Of a stretch of 64,000 nucleotides of DNA, positions 1-10,476 are shown in pieces; position 1 is the first letter of the stretch, and each line of letters begins with the position of its first letter. Source of the DNA: Epiperipatus broadwayi (Eukaryota; Onychophora; Udeonychophora; Euonychophora; Peripatidae). The stretch is from positions 9,693,950 to 9,757,949 of the forward strand of contig JAQFVV010006215.1 of assembly GCA_028023455.1 (NCBI GenBank). The letters run 5' to 3'. Position numbers and translations under genes: made by a program. The notes beneath the pieces were generated by a model, which saw only the letters and a program-made list of their open reading frames with translations, ran no database searches and was not told where the DNA came from.

Positions 1-1566
1 CATGTCGCCATATTTTCCCTCATGTTCGGCTTATGCGCTTGCTCATATTAACGGAGTAAACGTTAACCGGTATAATATATATATATACACACATACACAG
101 TTTAGATACTTATAATATGTGCATATATACATATAATTTAATTTAAAAATTGTACACATTAAGACATCAACAAAAATAATTAACAAAAAATAAATGCATT
201 ATAAAAAAAAAAAAAATTGGAATAATAAATTGAGAAAGAATACATTTTTATATATGTACACTGCATTCAAATCTATGCATTTATATGTGATTGTGTTCAT
301 TCAATCCCTCTCTTTCTTCAAATAAATAAAGTAAAATTTGTTATTCTTCTGCTAGTGGTAATAAAAACTACAGCAATATTAAATTCATAAATTTCACATA
401 TCTTTGCCTGTAATAAGAAGAGAAGCCATTTTCTTATATGTTTTTATGATCACAATAACAGAATTGGTATTGTGAATTAAAAAATTAAAATTTAGTTTTA
501 AATAACTCCAAAGCTCCGAGTTAATAATGGTAGCTTTTCTGCCAAGCTTAAAAAAACTGTAAAATACTTAAGTTTTTAACTTTATATTGACTTCTGAATC
601 TGTACAACTATTCCTTACATGCAATAAATAACTTGATGTCACTCTTCTCAGTTGATCTATGTAACATGTTAATGTCTACTGAAATATTTTTTTTATTCAT
701 ATTCTTTAAATACACATTTAACCACTTTTTCAATTTTCACTAAACACTTATGTAATGTGATATAACTAACAGTTTCAGGAGAATAAGTAATCCCAGCACA
801 AGTTTCTATTTTTTTAATGTTTTGCAAATTGTCAATTCATTCTTATTACATATTTATCAGCTTCAACAAGATTTTTTCCAAATAAAATTATTTTTTTTAT
901 TTTATTATAAACAAAGCACTTTATGATCTTTAACATTGACAGAATTGCTATCATCATTAACTTTGCATTTTGGAATCATTTTGAATGAAATTTTAATATT
1001 CACAGTAGCAATACAATATATGAAGATAAATAAAGACATTGTGATTGTAAAATGTAATTGTCAAACAAGAAAATGAGTGCAGCTGCACAAATACATAAGC
1101 ACATGAAATTTCTTAATTTGTAATTTTTTTATTTTACATTTAATATTTTTATCCAATTCACAGGATTTGAAAACTTAAATATGACAATGATACTATATAA
1201 TTATTACTATTTTAACTGCTTTTTTCAATTTGACTTTAAATTCAAAAGAAATATTTAAAAAAATCAATTAAAAAAAACCAAACTAAATAATTGCTATGTC
1301 TGTCTATACATGTATATTTTATTAAAGTATTTAGACATATTCTAGAACAGTGAAAACCGTATTTCAACATAAGATCTTTGATGTATGCATAAAGCATACT
1401 TATGACTCAAGCAGGTAATTAAATAAGATGATAATAGAATTATTATTAGTAGGACTTTTATTAATATGTTAATAAATAACAACGACAACAGAAAATTTAT
1501 AATACATATATATTGTTTTAACATATATATATAAAACAAAGATATATATATAACTAACATTCTTAC
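1..1566 (-). other. Intronic or 3' flanking AT-rich DNA downstream of the last certain exon
   Basis: AT-rich sequence with homopolymer runs and a TA/CA microsatellite near 74-105. If the host gene continues, this is its next intron or 3' region. A short minus-strand open stretch at 693-805 ends in TAA, but its phase does not fit the exon at 1567 and I did not accept it. Confidence 0.5.
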
Positions 1567-1809
1567 GTGAAAAATTTCAACTCCAAGATTTTCTAAACAA
1601 ACACTATCAGGTTGTACAAGAAGCTGGTATAAAGGTGAACTTTCTGCTGGTGGCAAATTATGAATATCATAAAGATCTTGCTTCCTTGAAGCTCTTAATA
1701 TGTATGTCTCCAAATGCCCTAGATCAATAATGATGTGACCCATAATACCTTTTTCATCCATAATCACATGTTTATTAAGAAGATCTGCTAAAGTTGAATA
1801 TAGGTAATC
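1567..1809 (-). CDS. GH20-like host gene, exon 'B' (alpha-helical C-terminal part)
   Basis: A 243-nt exon (81 codons, phase 0 at both ends) in minus orientation, with acceptor tttattttatag and donor gtaaga. It begins DYLYSTLADLLNKHVIMDE and ends LENLGVEIFH. Joined to the 26119 exon it reads SHW-DYLYSTL without a break. A segment of the type WD.L...L...V..D..G.....ILDLG follows the LSWN motif in GH20-like proteins as I know them, which supports the join across a 24.3-kb intron. The gene continues past the donor at 1566, and no certain downstream exon was found in 1-1566. If the join were wrong, this would still be a conserved-looking exon of an unrecognised protein. Confidence 0.8.
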
Positions 1810-2120
1810 CTATAAAATAAAAATGATTTATAAAAATTGGAATTGCTACAATTTTAATTTAAATAAATATAAATAATAAATGATCAATCTCTTTATGTAT
1901 ATAGTGTAAAATCAAATCTATAATTGAAGCCATAAAACACATTGAAAAGTTTATTGAAATATTTGCATGGATACAACTGTATATGTAAATAAAAGATTAT
2001 TTATTTTTGTAAATACGCACAGATTTCTTTACTTTAATAACATTCTCTTTGTTGAAGAAAATTTCTGTAGAAATTCACTAGAGATCGTCTCAAAATTATA
2101 GAATAATTAGAATAGAATTT

Positions 2121-2372
2121 CTCTTTCCTTCTTTATTTTTGCTTTTTTAAATAACATATAATAACAACATTTCACTCTGCTTACACTTTAAAGCAAAATA
2201 TATTTATTTATTCTTTACAATTTCGACTGTTCCTAGCAGTCTTTGTCAGAAATGGTGGAGAAAAGAGAAAGTAGAAAATAAGATGATGAAGGCTGCTAGG
2301 AACAGTCGAAACTGTAAAGAATAAATAAATATTTTTTGCTTTAAAGTGTAAGAAGAGTGAAATGTTATTATA
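2121..2372 (+). mobile_element. 252-bp snapback element in the left LTR
   Basis: Flanked by the 13-bp direct repeat tagaatagaattt (2108-2120 and 2373-2385); the intact sequence exists once in the paralogous right LTR. Arms of about 80-90 bp (about 2152-2240 and 2294-2372) are inverted copies around a roughly 55-bp loop. About 30 bp at the left edge have no partner. On the inferred sense (plus) strand the right arm has TGATGA, a stem (GGCTG/CAGTC type) and GAAAC, a hammerhead-like layout with one extra core base. No ORF. Confidence 0.75.
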
Positions 2373-2686
2373 TAGAATAGAATTTATATGCAAATAAAAC
2401 TAGTTACATATAAATTTCACAGTATATATATTCAGCCCCCTCTCCCTCCCTGGTTAGACTGAATTAAAGTTGGTGTTGATTTGAGGTGATAACAGATCAG
2501 GAATAAACAATGGCCAATGATAAAATAATAGGGCAACTAGTAATGATTAAGGCTAAAATGGAATAGTGACAAGCAAGTAGTTATTTGTATTTTTATATTG
2601 GACTATTTCCATCATCTAATATGTGTGTTGAATGTCTTTAGAGAAGTTTAATTTTTAGTTAAATATTCCAAATGCATTCAACTGTT

Positions 2687-2830
2687 AGTAATATCACAGC
2701 AAACAGGTTAGTATATGCACCAACTGTTAGTAATATCACAGCAAACAAATGTTAATAATATCACAGCAAACAGGTTAGTATATGCACTAACTGTTAGTAA
2801 TATCACAGCAAACAGGTTAGTATATGCACA
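2687..2830 (-). repeat. Short tandem repeats in the Penelope terminal repeat
   Basis: Three to four imperfect units of up to about 42 bp built on tgttagtaatatcacagcaa followed by an aggttagtatatgcac segment. The array recurs at 5517-5660 and, inverted, at 6486-6630, as part of the repeated terminal region. Confidence 0.8.
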
Positions 2831-2877
2831 ACGTTTCGAGAGGTATTTTTCTCCCCTCTTCTTCAGGTGTTGCTGGC
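2830..2877 (-). ncRNA. Hammerhead-like motif of the Penelope element
   Basis: Minus strand: CTGAAGA, one extra A, stem GAGGGG/CCTCTC (one G-T) with a 9-nt loop, then GAAAC. This is the order of a type I hammerhead, but the extra core base and a G at the cleavage position depart from the consensus. Repeated at 5660-5707 (minus) and 6445-6485 (plus). Penelope-like elements are known to carry hammerhead motifs; activity of this variant is doubtful. Confidence 0.5.
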
Positions 2878-2897
2878 CTGACCAGTGACAGTATTAG

Positions 2898-2973
2898 CAT
2901 GGGATTCGAACCTGGGTCCTTAGATTCTTGATTATTGAAATTTAAGGTAACGCTCTAACCAACTGAGCCATCC
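2898..2973 (-). other. tRNA-like segment (A and B box) in Penelope terminal repeat
   Basis: On the minus strand TGGCTCAGTTGG fits the pol III A box consensus and GGTTCGAATCC the B box, about 58 nt apart. D-arm and T-arm sequence look like a tRNA, but the acceptor ends do not pair and no clear anticodon arm forms, so it is a tRNA-derived module rather than a tRNA gene. Copies lie at 5728-5803 (minus) and 6337-6412 (plus). Confidence 0.75.
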
Positions 2974-3008
2974 TGCCAAAGGCAACAGTATGTAGTAATT
3001 TCATATAC

Positions 3009-5445
3009 TTATCTATGAGGTTCCTCCTGATTTCTCCACTTTTTCCTCAGAGCAAAGTTGATTAGTGATTTCCATACATTATGTATAGTCACACTAGGTT
3101 GGCTTATGGGATTTTTTGCCATTGTCATGTGAGCAGCTTCTTTAAATTTTCTTCTTTGTACCTTTTCTTCTTTATCCAATATTTTTGTATTTTCCCAATT
3201 GAACGTATGTTCATTGGTCCATACATGGTCTGCTACCTTAGACACATCTGTTTTCTCTCTTCTAATCATCAGTTTATGTTCTTGCAAGCGCTTTTGAATG
3301 GGATGGCTGGTCTCACCAATATATGTTCTTCCACATTCACATGGTATTTCATAGATGCAGTTTTTTCTTTGCAGCATTTCAAGTTTAGGCTTTGTAGATG
3401 TTAGAATTCCTCGTAGTGTGGTATGGCTCTGGAAAGCTGTTCTGATGTTATACTGATTGCAGATTTTCCTTAATTTGTCTGCTATTTTTGGAATGTATGG
3501 ATACACTACAGTACCAATAATTGTCTTTTCTCTTGATGGTTCTTTTTGTTGTCTATTTAATGTTTTCTTAATAACAGCTGATGGATAACCATTTTTCATA
3601 AGAGTTTGTTCTATATAGATCTTTTCTTTTTCCAAATCACTGGTTTCTGAACAAACTTCTTTTGCTCTGTTCCATAGTGATAGTATAACTCCATGTTTTG
3701 TGTTTCTGGTATGATTGGATCTATAGGCTAGGTATTTTCCTGTATGTGTAGGTTTTCAGTAAACTGTAGTTTTGATTTTGCCATGAGGGAGTCTTGTCAC
3801 AAGAACATCTAAGAATGCCAATTTTTGTTCTTGTTCTGATTCTATTGTAAATTTAATTGAAGGGGATATGTTGTTGATGTGTGTCCAGAAAGTTTGTAGC
3901 AATGCTTCACCATGTGGCCATACAACAAATGTATCATCCACATAGCGAAGCCAAACTTTAGGTGGATAAGGAGTAGTTTTTATGGCTGTGGTTTCAAGTT
4001 CTTCCATGTAAATATTGCTAATCAGGGGAGACAATGGTGAGCCCATAGCCATTCCTTGATTTTGTTGGAAGAATTCTGTGTTATATTGAAAGTAGGTTGT
4101 TTTTATACAGAAAGTTAATAGTTCCATTATGCTATCAATAGGAAGAGCTGTTCTGGTTTGTAAACTATTATCATCATTTAACCTTTTTCTTATCTTCACA
4201 TGGTACATTTGTGAATAAACTTTCCACATCAAAGCTTACCAGTAAGTCAGTTCTTTCAATTTTCATGTTCTTGATTAATTCTACAAAGTGTCCAGAATCC
4301 CTGACAAATGATTGGATCTTGCATGCCAAAGGAGACAGAACTTTGAGAAGAAATCTTGCCAAATTCTGGCAAGGTGAATCTCTAGAACTAACAATAGGTC
4401 ATCATGGAACATGATCCTTATGGATTTTAGGTAGACCATAAAGATGAGGAATTTTGCTGAAATATGATGTTATTTTACTCTTTTCTGAATCAGTGAAGTA
4501 CTTGCGATGCTTTCTGAGTAATGTTTGTAACTTTGTTTCCGTACTTGGTATCGGATCTTTTGCCACTTTTCTATATTGGCCTGCTGTGAGGAGTTCTTGT
4601 ATTTTGTTGTCATAATCAGTTGTATCCATTACAACTGTTGCATTGCCTTTGTCAGCAGGGAGAATAATTATAGATTTATCTGCTTTGAGAGATTTAATTG
4701 CTTTCCTCTCCCCATAGGATATGTTTGACTGCAATTTTTGTTGCTTGTCAAGTGTTCTTTTTATTCTCCAGCGCAATTCTGCTGCTTCTTCTAAAGGCAA
4801 TTTTTGAGTGACTTCCTCAGTGGCTGCCATTATATCTAATAAGGGGATATTAGATGGTGTTATAGCAAAGTTTAATCCTCTTTCAAGAACAGAAATTTCA
4901 GTATCTGTTAGATGTTTAGAACTTAGATTTTTAACAGATGAAGCTGTTACATTGCTTGGTACATTATGATTTTTGATATGCCCATGTAGGTTAGCAAGTT
5001 TCTTCTTTTGACATTCTTTTATTTTTCCATGTAATATAGAAAATTTTCTTACTGCTTGAAAAACTCTCATGTAGTCATCGTCAGTAAGTTTATTTTTTAG
5101 AAGACATTCTACAGTATTAATTGAATGCATTGTTTGATACTTAGAAAACCTTTGAGCATTTATTATTTCTCTTAACAGAGCTTCACTTGCTCTCTGAGTA
5201 ATTTTCTCAGTTCTCTGAGAGTGAATTGGAGGTTTTAGTTGCAAACCTTTAGGAATTATCCCTTCCGATTTACATTTACATAGGAAAGTTAAATGATTTT
5301 CTACTTTGGCCAGCTTTAGACATAGTTTTTCATAATGTCTAAAATTTAATATAGTATCGGGTCCATACAGAATACTTAGTGTTTTTCTGAAGGTTTGTGA
5401 TGATGGTGTTCTAGCTGTATTTTTATATTGGACTATTTCCATCAT
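3009..5445 (-). pseudogene. Penelope-like reverse transcriptase + GIY-YIG endonuclease (frameshifted)
   Basis: Read on the minus strand from 5445, whose ATG lies inside the terminal repeat. An N-terminal half (5445-4402, about 347 residues, ending in LYGLPKIHK) is followed after a frame break by ERTDLLVSFDVESLFTNVP (about 4260). After another break come QGMAMGSPLSPL and RYVDDTFVVW (4070-3930), the RT catalytic YxDD region. A further break near 3750 precedes the C-terminal part (3635-3009), which has CIYEIPCECGRTYIGET, R..QEHK and a downstream NEHTFNWEN, a GIY-YIG nuclease core. Domain order RT then GIY-YIG is diagnostic of Penelope-like elements that carry an endonuclease. At least three frame breaks make this copy inactive as written, unless some are sequencing errors. 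Confidence 0.88.
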
Positions 5446-5838
5446 CTAATATGTGTGTTGAATGTCTTTAGAAAAGTTTAATTTTTAGTTAAATATTCCA
5501 AATGCATTCAACTGTTAGTAATATCACAGCAAACAGGTTAGTATATGCACCAACTGTTAGTAATATCACAGCAAACAAATGTTAATAATATCACAGCAAA
5601 CAGGTTAGTATATGCACTAACTGTTAGTAATATCACAGCAAACAGGTTAGTATATGCACAACGTTTCGAGAGGTATTTTTCTCCCCTCTTCTTCAGGTGT
5701 TGCTGGCCTGACCAGTGACAGTACTAGCATGGGATTCGAACCTGGGTCCTTAGATTCTTGATTATTGAAATTTAAGGTAACGCTCTAACCAACTGAGCCA
5801 TCCTGCCAAAGGCAACAGTATGTAGTAATTTCATATAC

Positions 5839-6246
5839 TTATCTATGAGGTTCCTCCTGATTTCTCCACTTTTTCCTCAGAGCAAAGTTGATTAGTGATT
5901 TCCATACATTATGTATAGTCACACTAGGTTGGCTTATGGGATTTTTTGCCATTGTCATGTGAGCAGCTTCTTTAAATTTTCTTCTTTGTACCTTTTCTTC
6001 TTTATCCAATATTTTTGTATTTTCCCAATTGAACGTATGTTCATTGGTCCATACATGGTCTGCTACCTTAGACACATCTGTTTTCTCTCTTCTAATCATC
6101 AGTTTATGTTCTTGCAAGCGCTTTTGAATGGGACGGCTGGTCTCACCAATATATGTTCTTCCACATTCACATGGTATTTCATAGATGCAGTTTTTTCTTT
6201 GCAGCATTTCAAGTTTAGGCTTTGTAGATGTTAGTATGGAAATCAC
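5839..6246 (-). pseudogene. Second, truncated GIY-YIG endonuclease copy
   Basis: About 130 residues nearly identical to the C-terminus of the neighbouring full copy, starting abruptly at the tandem/inverted junction near 6236. One visible change turns His to Arg in the ETSxPIQKR segment (ETSR here, ETSH in the other copy). It belongs to the 5'-truncated leading copy of the tandem pair. Confidence 0.85.
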
Positions 6247-7181
6247 TAATCATCTTTGCTCTGAGGAAAAAGTGGAGAAATCAGGAGGAACCTCATAGAT
6301 AAGTATATGAAATTACTACATACTGTTGCCTTTGGTAGGATGGCTCAGTTGGTTAGAGCGTTACCTTAAATTTCAATAATCAAGAATCTAAGGACCCAGG
6401 TTCGAATCCCATGCTAGTACTGTCACTGGTCAGGCCAGCAACACCTGAAGAAGAGGGGAGAAAAATACCTCTCGAAACGTTGTGCGTATACTAACCTGTT
6501 TGCTGTGATATTACTAACAGTTAGTGCATATACTAACCTGTTTGCTGTGATATTATTAACATTTGTTTGCTGTGATATTACTAACAGTTGGTGCATATAC
6601 TAACCTGTTTGCTGTGATATTACTAACAGTTGAATGCATTTGGAATATTTAACTAAAAATTAAACTTTTCTAAAGACATTCAACACACATATTAGATGAT
6701 GGAAATAGTCCAATATAAAAATACAGCTAGAACACCATCATCACAAACCTTCAGAAAAACACCAAGTAGTTATTTGTTTGTGTATTGAAAAGATTATTAA
6801 TAATAGCAAAGAGTAATTAACTGAAACTTAACGAAACCGCAAGAGAGAAGTTGGGAACGGAGATGACTAATATATAACGTTTAACTTGTGTGCGCCAATG
6901 TAAGTACTAATATGGCAAACTTTAATAGTTTTATTCTATACATGAAGTTGTGATTTGAAAGCACAAATATAATAACTGAATTATTCCTGGTGTGAAAGAA
7001 GACTATGTTCACCTGAGGAAAATAAATAGCGTATGAATATTAATGGACTATTATCATTTTATGTTGTTTTTACCACATTATTATTGTTATTAAATAAATC
7101 TTGTTATATATACATTTTGAAGTATATTGTTTCTTTATTTAGCTCCCTGACTGGTCTTTAAAGAACCTCAGGACTCAGCAG

Positions 7182-8820
7182 GTGATGCAGTCAACAGGAT
7201 TGCTACAGAATTCAACACTAAGTTCTGCAGTCCATGAATTTGATATAGCTAATATGAACTCATGGAAAAGTTATGTAGAATACATAGAGTACTATATGTT
7301 TATAAATAAAGTAGAAAATGAGCATCTCAAAGTGTTGATCTTTCTCTATTTTGCAAGTCAAGACATTATACGGCTTGCAAATACCTATTGATCCCTAACA
7401 TCCAGAGGAACTTCCATAAAATAAAGTTGTAGAAATTTTAAATGGATATTTTACTCTGAGAATATCAAAATGAGTATCATGGCTGAGATTGAGAAACTGA
7501 AAACAACTACCACATGAAAAATATGTGGACTATGATTTAGCTCTAAGAAAGCTGGCTAAACATTGTGATTTTAATCCGGAAGTGACATATTATTGAAACA
7601 ACTCCTATGATATGCATAGAGGATGAGAATTTCTGAAAAGTAATGATCAGCAACCCTGTAGAAATATTCATACAAGAAGCTTTACAAAGTAATGGATTGG
7701 AGTTTATAGAGTCACAACAAGTCAAAGACAATTTCACTAAAAAAAATCAAAATGTAACAAAATTTTTTACAGAGACTTATAGTGATAGAAAAGAGTGAAA
7801 GTGCTATTATTGTGGTAAACCCAAACACTTTAAAAATAAGTGTAAATACAGAAATAAAAATTGTAGAAATTGTGATAAAAAAGGACATTTTGCAGCTGTC
7901 TATTATTTTGCAGAGAGCAGAACTACTAATTTCATAAAAACGGACTGCAAATTTGAAGATTAAATTATGAGAATGTTAATATAAAGAGGCTGGATGACAG
8001 AAAAATAGACCACATAGTTTTGGAGCATGGAAATGGACAGCAGAGCCAGTCTGTCAATGATATCTTGCAGAGATTGGATTAAAATTAGCAGAAATAGTAA
8101 AAGGAGGATAATACTTCAAGATATAGATGTGATAGCTATAGACATAAATGCAATAAAATTGATATTTGAGGAAAAGTGCTAGAGCCGTAAAATTAATTTC
8201 TAATGTGAAATGGCTGACACTTTATATAAAAACTAAAAATTTCAGTCCATTGTTAGGAAGAAATTGGCTCCAACCACTGGGAATTCATGTAAATATAAAT
8301 AATAACTTATTAAACTCCAAAACTTTAAAGACTGGTAGTGCAGCTATAGCAAATTGGATGTGAAAAAATCTAGGACTATTCAGACTCAATTAACAAAGCC
8401 AGTATTCACCTACTTGTAAAAATGATAAAGTTCACAATTGGGCCAAGTTCTTAGTAGAAGAAAAAATGTGAATACATGACTTACTTAATTGTAAATGGAC
8501 ATCTGGCAAAATAGTAAAAGTAATATCAAAGGATATAAGAATAGTAAAATTACAGAACGGATGGGAATTGAAAGACATAAACACCTTCACCATCGTAATG
8601 ATGATACCTTGCTAGATATTCATCTAAATAAATCTTTAGAGAAAGAATTGGAGAAAAAGATTTTTCAGTGGAGGATTTAATAGACGAAGTTAAAGTAACT
8701 GATGATAAACAGATGTTTAAACAAAAGGAAAATGAAGGCAAAACTACTTCAAAAGAAAATTACTCCCAAAACTGCGTAAACATAAGAGTAAATCACCTGA
8801 TAAGTTTAAAGATATAGTAA
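7182..8820 (+). pseudogene. Gypsy-like gag-protease-integrase C-terminus remnant
   Basis: The gag start is open from 7182 to 7390 (about 69 residues with FDIANMNSWKSYVEYIEYYM, typical of gypsy Gag N-termini), then broken by stops. At about 7799-7905 two zinc knuckles are visible. The first is intact CX2CX4HX4C (CYYCGKPKHFKNKC); in the second (CRNCDKKGHFAAVY) the last Cys is replaced. Around 8205-8300 the end of an aspartic protease is recognisable (PLLGRNWLQPLGIHV). Around 8485-8580 WTSGKIVKVISKDIRIVKL resembles the integrase C-terminal GPY/F-type module. Reverse transcriptase, RNase H and the integrase core are missing. Many stops and frameshifts: not functional. Confidence 0.7.
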
Positions 8821-9742
8821 TAAATTAAATCAGTATTTCTAGAGTAGGGAGAGGAGTGGAATATCCACATATATAAAACTATATATGTAAATAAAAGATT
8901 ATGCATTTTTATAAATGCACATGGATTTCTTCACTTTAATAACATTCCCTTCATTGGAGAAAATTACTCTAGAAATTCACTTGAGAGATGTCCCTAAATT
9001 ATAGATTAAATTAGAATAGAATTTGTATGCCGATAAATCTAGTTACATACAAATTAGACAGTATATATATATATATTTACTCTCTGGGGTAAATGAAAAG
9101 GAAGGAAATAGTTGAAATGGTTAGACTGTATCAAAATTGGTGTTGATTTGAAGTGACAACAGATCAGCGATAAAGAATGGTCAACGGTAGACTAATAGGT
9201 CGCTAGCAGTGATTAAGGCTAAAATGGAATAGTGGCAAGCAAGCAATTACTTGTTTGCTTATTGAAAATATTATTAATTGAAGCATAACCAAACCGCGAG
9301 ACAAGTTAGGAATGTAACATTTAAATTGTGTGTGCCAATGTAAGCACTAATATTGCAAATTTTAATAGTTTTATTCTATACATGAAATTATTTGTGTTTC
9401 AAGAGACAACTGATTTGAAAGCACAAATATAATAAATGAATTACTTGAGTCCTAGTGAGAAAGAAGACTATTTTCACCCGAGGAAAATAAATAGCATATG
9501 AATATTAATGGACTATTACCTTTTTATGTTGTTTTTACCACATTATTATTGATATTAAATAAATCTTGTTATATATACATAGTCAAAATAAGAGTCATAG
9601 ATCAATTCATAGATCACATGACCCTATCTCTTAAGCTTGTAAGTTATAAACAGTGAGGATTGCCAATTCCTCTACAAGCTTTATGATAAATGCTTAGCCA
9701 GAGCCAGCACTTAAAATATCTCTGTCAGGAACCCCTCCCCAA

Positions 9743-9785
9743 ACCCCTGACCATGGTTTCGTGCTTTGGCACTCCTCAGAGAGGT
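9743..9785 (-). ncRNA. Type I hammerhead ribozyme, canonical core
   Basis: Minus strand, 5' to 3': stem I strand ACCUCU; core CUGAGGA (consensus CUGANGA); stem II GUGC-CAAA-GCAC; GAA; stem III ACC-AU-GGU; cleavage base C; stem I strand AGGGGU (six pairs, one G-U). All invariant core positions are present. The two-base stem III loop is too tight for a good monomer fold, so, as proposed for Penelope-type hammerheads, it may work best as a dimer on tandem transcripts. Confidence 0.85.
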
Positions 9786-10434
9786 GTCAAGGTAGGTTCA
9801 GACACTAGATCTAAAAATACCAACCCAAAGCCAAGCATTTAGCTAAAAGTTGTCTATTGAGTGGAAAATCTGAAATTTTCAGACATCTACATGTCTTCAA
9901 ACCCAGCTATCCAACTCAAATAGCTATATGGGGCTGATAGATCTTCAGCCATACCATATATTAGTAGTCATAGCAATATAAAAAATTGCATAAGACTTTT
10001 GGCAGAGACTATAAATAGTCAAAATAAGAGTCATAGATCAATTCATAGATCACATGACCCTATCTCTTAAGCTTGTAAGTTATAAACAGTGAGGATTGCC
10101 AATTCCTCTACGAGCTTTTGGCAATCCTCACTGTTTATAACTTACAAGCTTAAGAGATAGGGTCATGTGATCTATGAATTGATCTATGACTCTTATTTTG
10201 ACTATTTATAGTCTCTGCCAAAAGTCTTATGCAATTTTTTATATTGCTATGACTACTAATATATGGTATGGCTGAAGATCTATCAGCCCCATATAGCTAT
10301 TTGAGTTGGATAGCTGGGTTTGAAGACATGTAGATGTCTGAAAATTTCAGATTTTCCACTCAATAGACAACTTTTAGCTAAATGCTTGGCTTTGGGTTGG
10401 TATTTTTAGATCTAGTGTCTGAACCTACCTTGAC

Positions 10435-10476
10435 ACCTCTCTGAGAAGTGCCAAAGCACGAAACCATGGTCAGGGG
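10435..10476 (+). ncRNA. Inverted hammerhead copy with G8 to A change
   Basis: Same stems as the copy at 9743-9785, but the core reads CUGAGAA. The base at 10446, equivalent to catalytic G8, is A, which should abolish cleavage. It lies in the inverted arm. Confidence 0.8.

Larger units (their letters stand above)
2589..6762 (-). mobile_element. Penelope-like element (GIY-YIG type), tandem plus inverted-tail copy
   Basis: Flanked by the 15-bp duplication caagtagttatttgt (2574-2588, 6763-6777); the uninterrupted site is seen in the paralogous LTR near 9235-9255. In sense order (minus strand) it has an inverted tail (6762-6236), a 5'-truncated copy holding only endonuclease and terminal repeat (6235-5419), then a full-length copy (5445-2589). 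The direct repeat 2589-3405 / 5419-6235 (817 bp, offset 2830) has only a few differences, so insertion is recent. This tandem/inverted pseudo-LTR layout is a known trait of Penelope-like elements. The coding region has frameshifts. Confidence 0.9.
1955..7180 (+). repeat. Left LTR of gypsy-like element 1 (with two insertions)
   Basis: Matches 8857-10650 in pieces: about 1955-2120, 2373-2588 and 6763-7180. Shared landmarks include the tgtaaataaaagatta segment, the ttagaatagaattt segment, the agcaa(g/c)...tattg segment and the end agctccctga...cagca. The matched pieces define the exact edges of the two insertions. Confidence 0.8.

Noticed and set aside
693-805. Minus-strand open stretch ending in TAA as a terminal exon of the GH20-like gene
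   Set aside because: Protein-like (SPETVSYITLHKCL), but its start phase does not match the phase-0 end of the exon at 1567, and the acceptor lacks a pyrimidine tract. Not accepted without transcript data.
2898-2973. A functional tRNA gene
   Set aside because: A and B boxes are good, but the acceptor ends do not pair, no anticodon arm is convincing, and it is embedded in a transposon repeat with three copies.
3081-3404. Plus-strand open stretch of 107 codons (also at 5911-6234)
   Set aside because: Antisense shadow of the GIY-YIG coding sequence; it is duplicated only because the element is.
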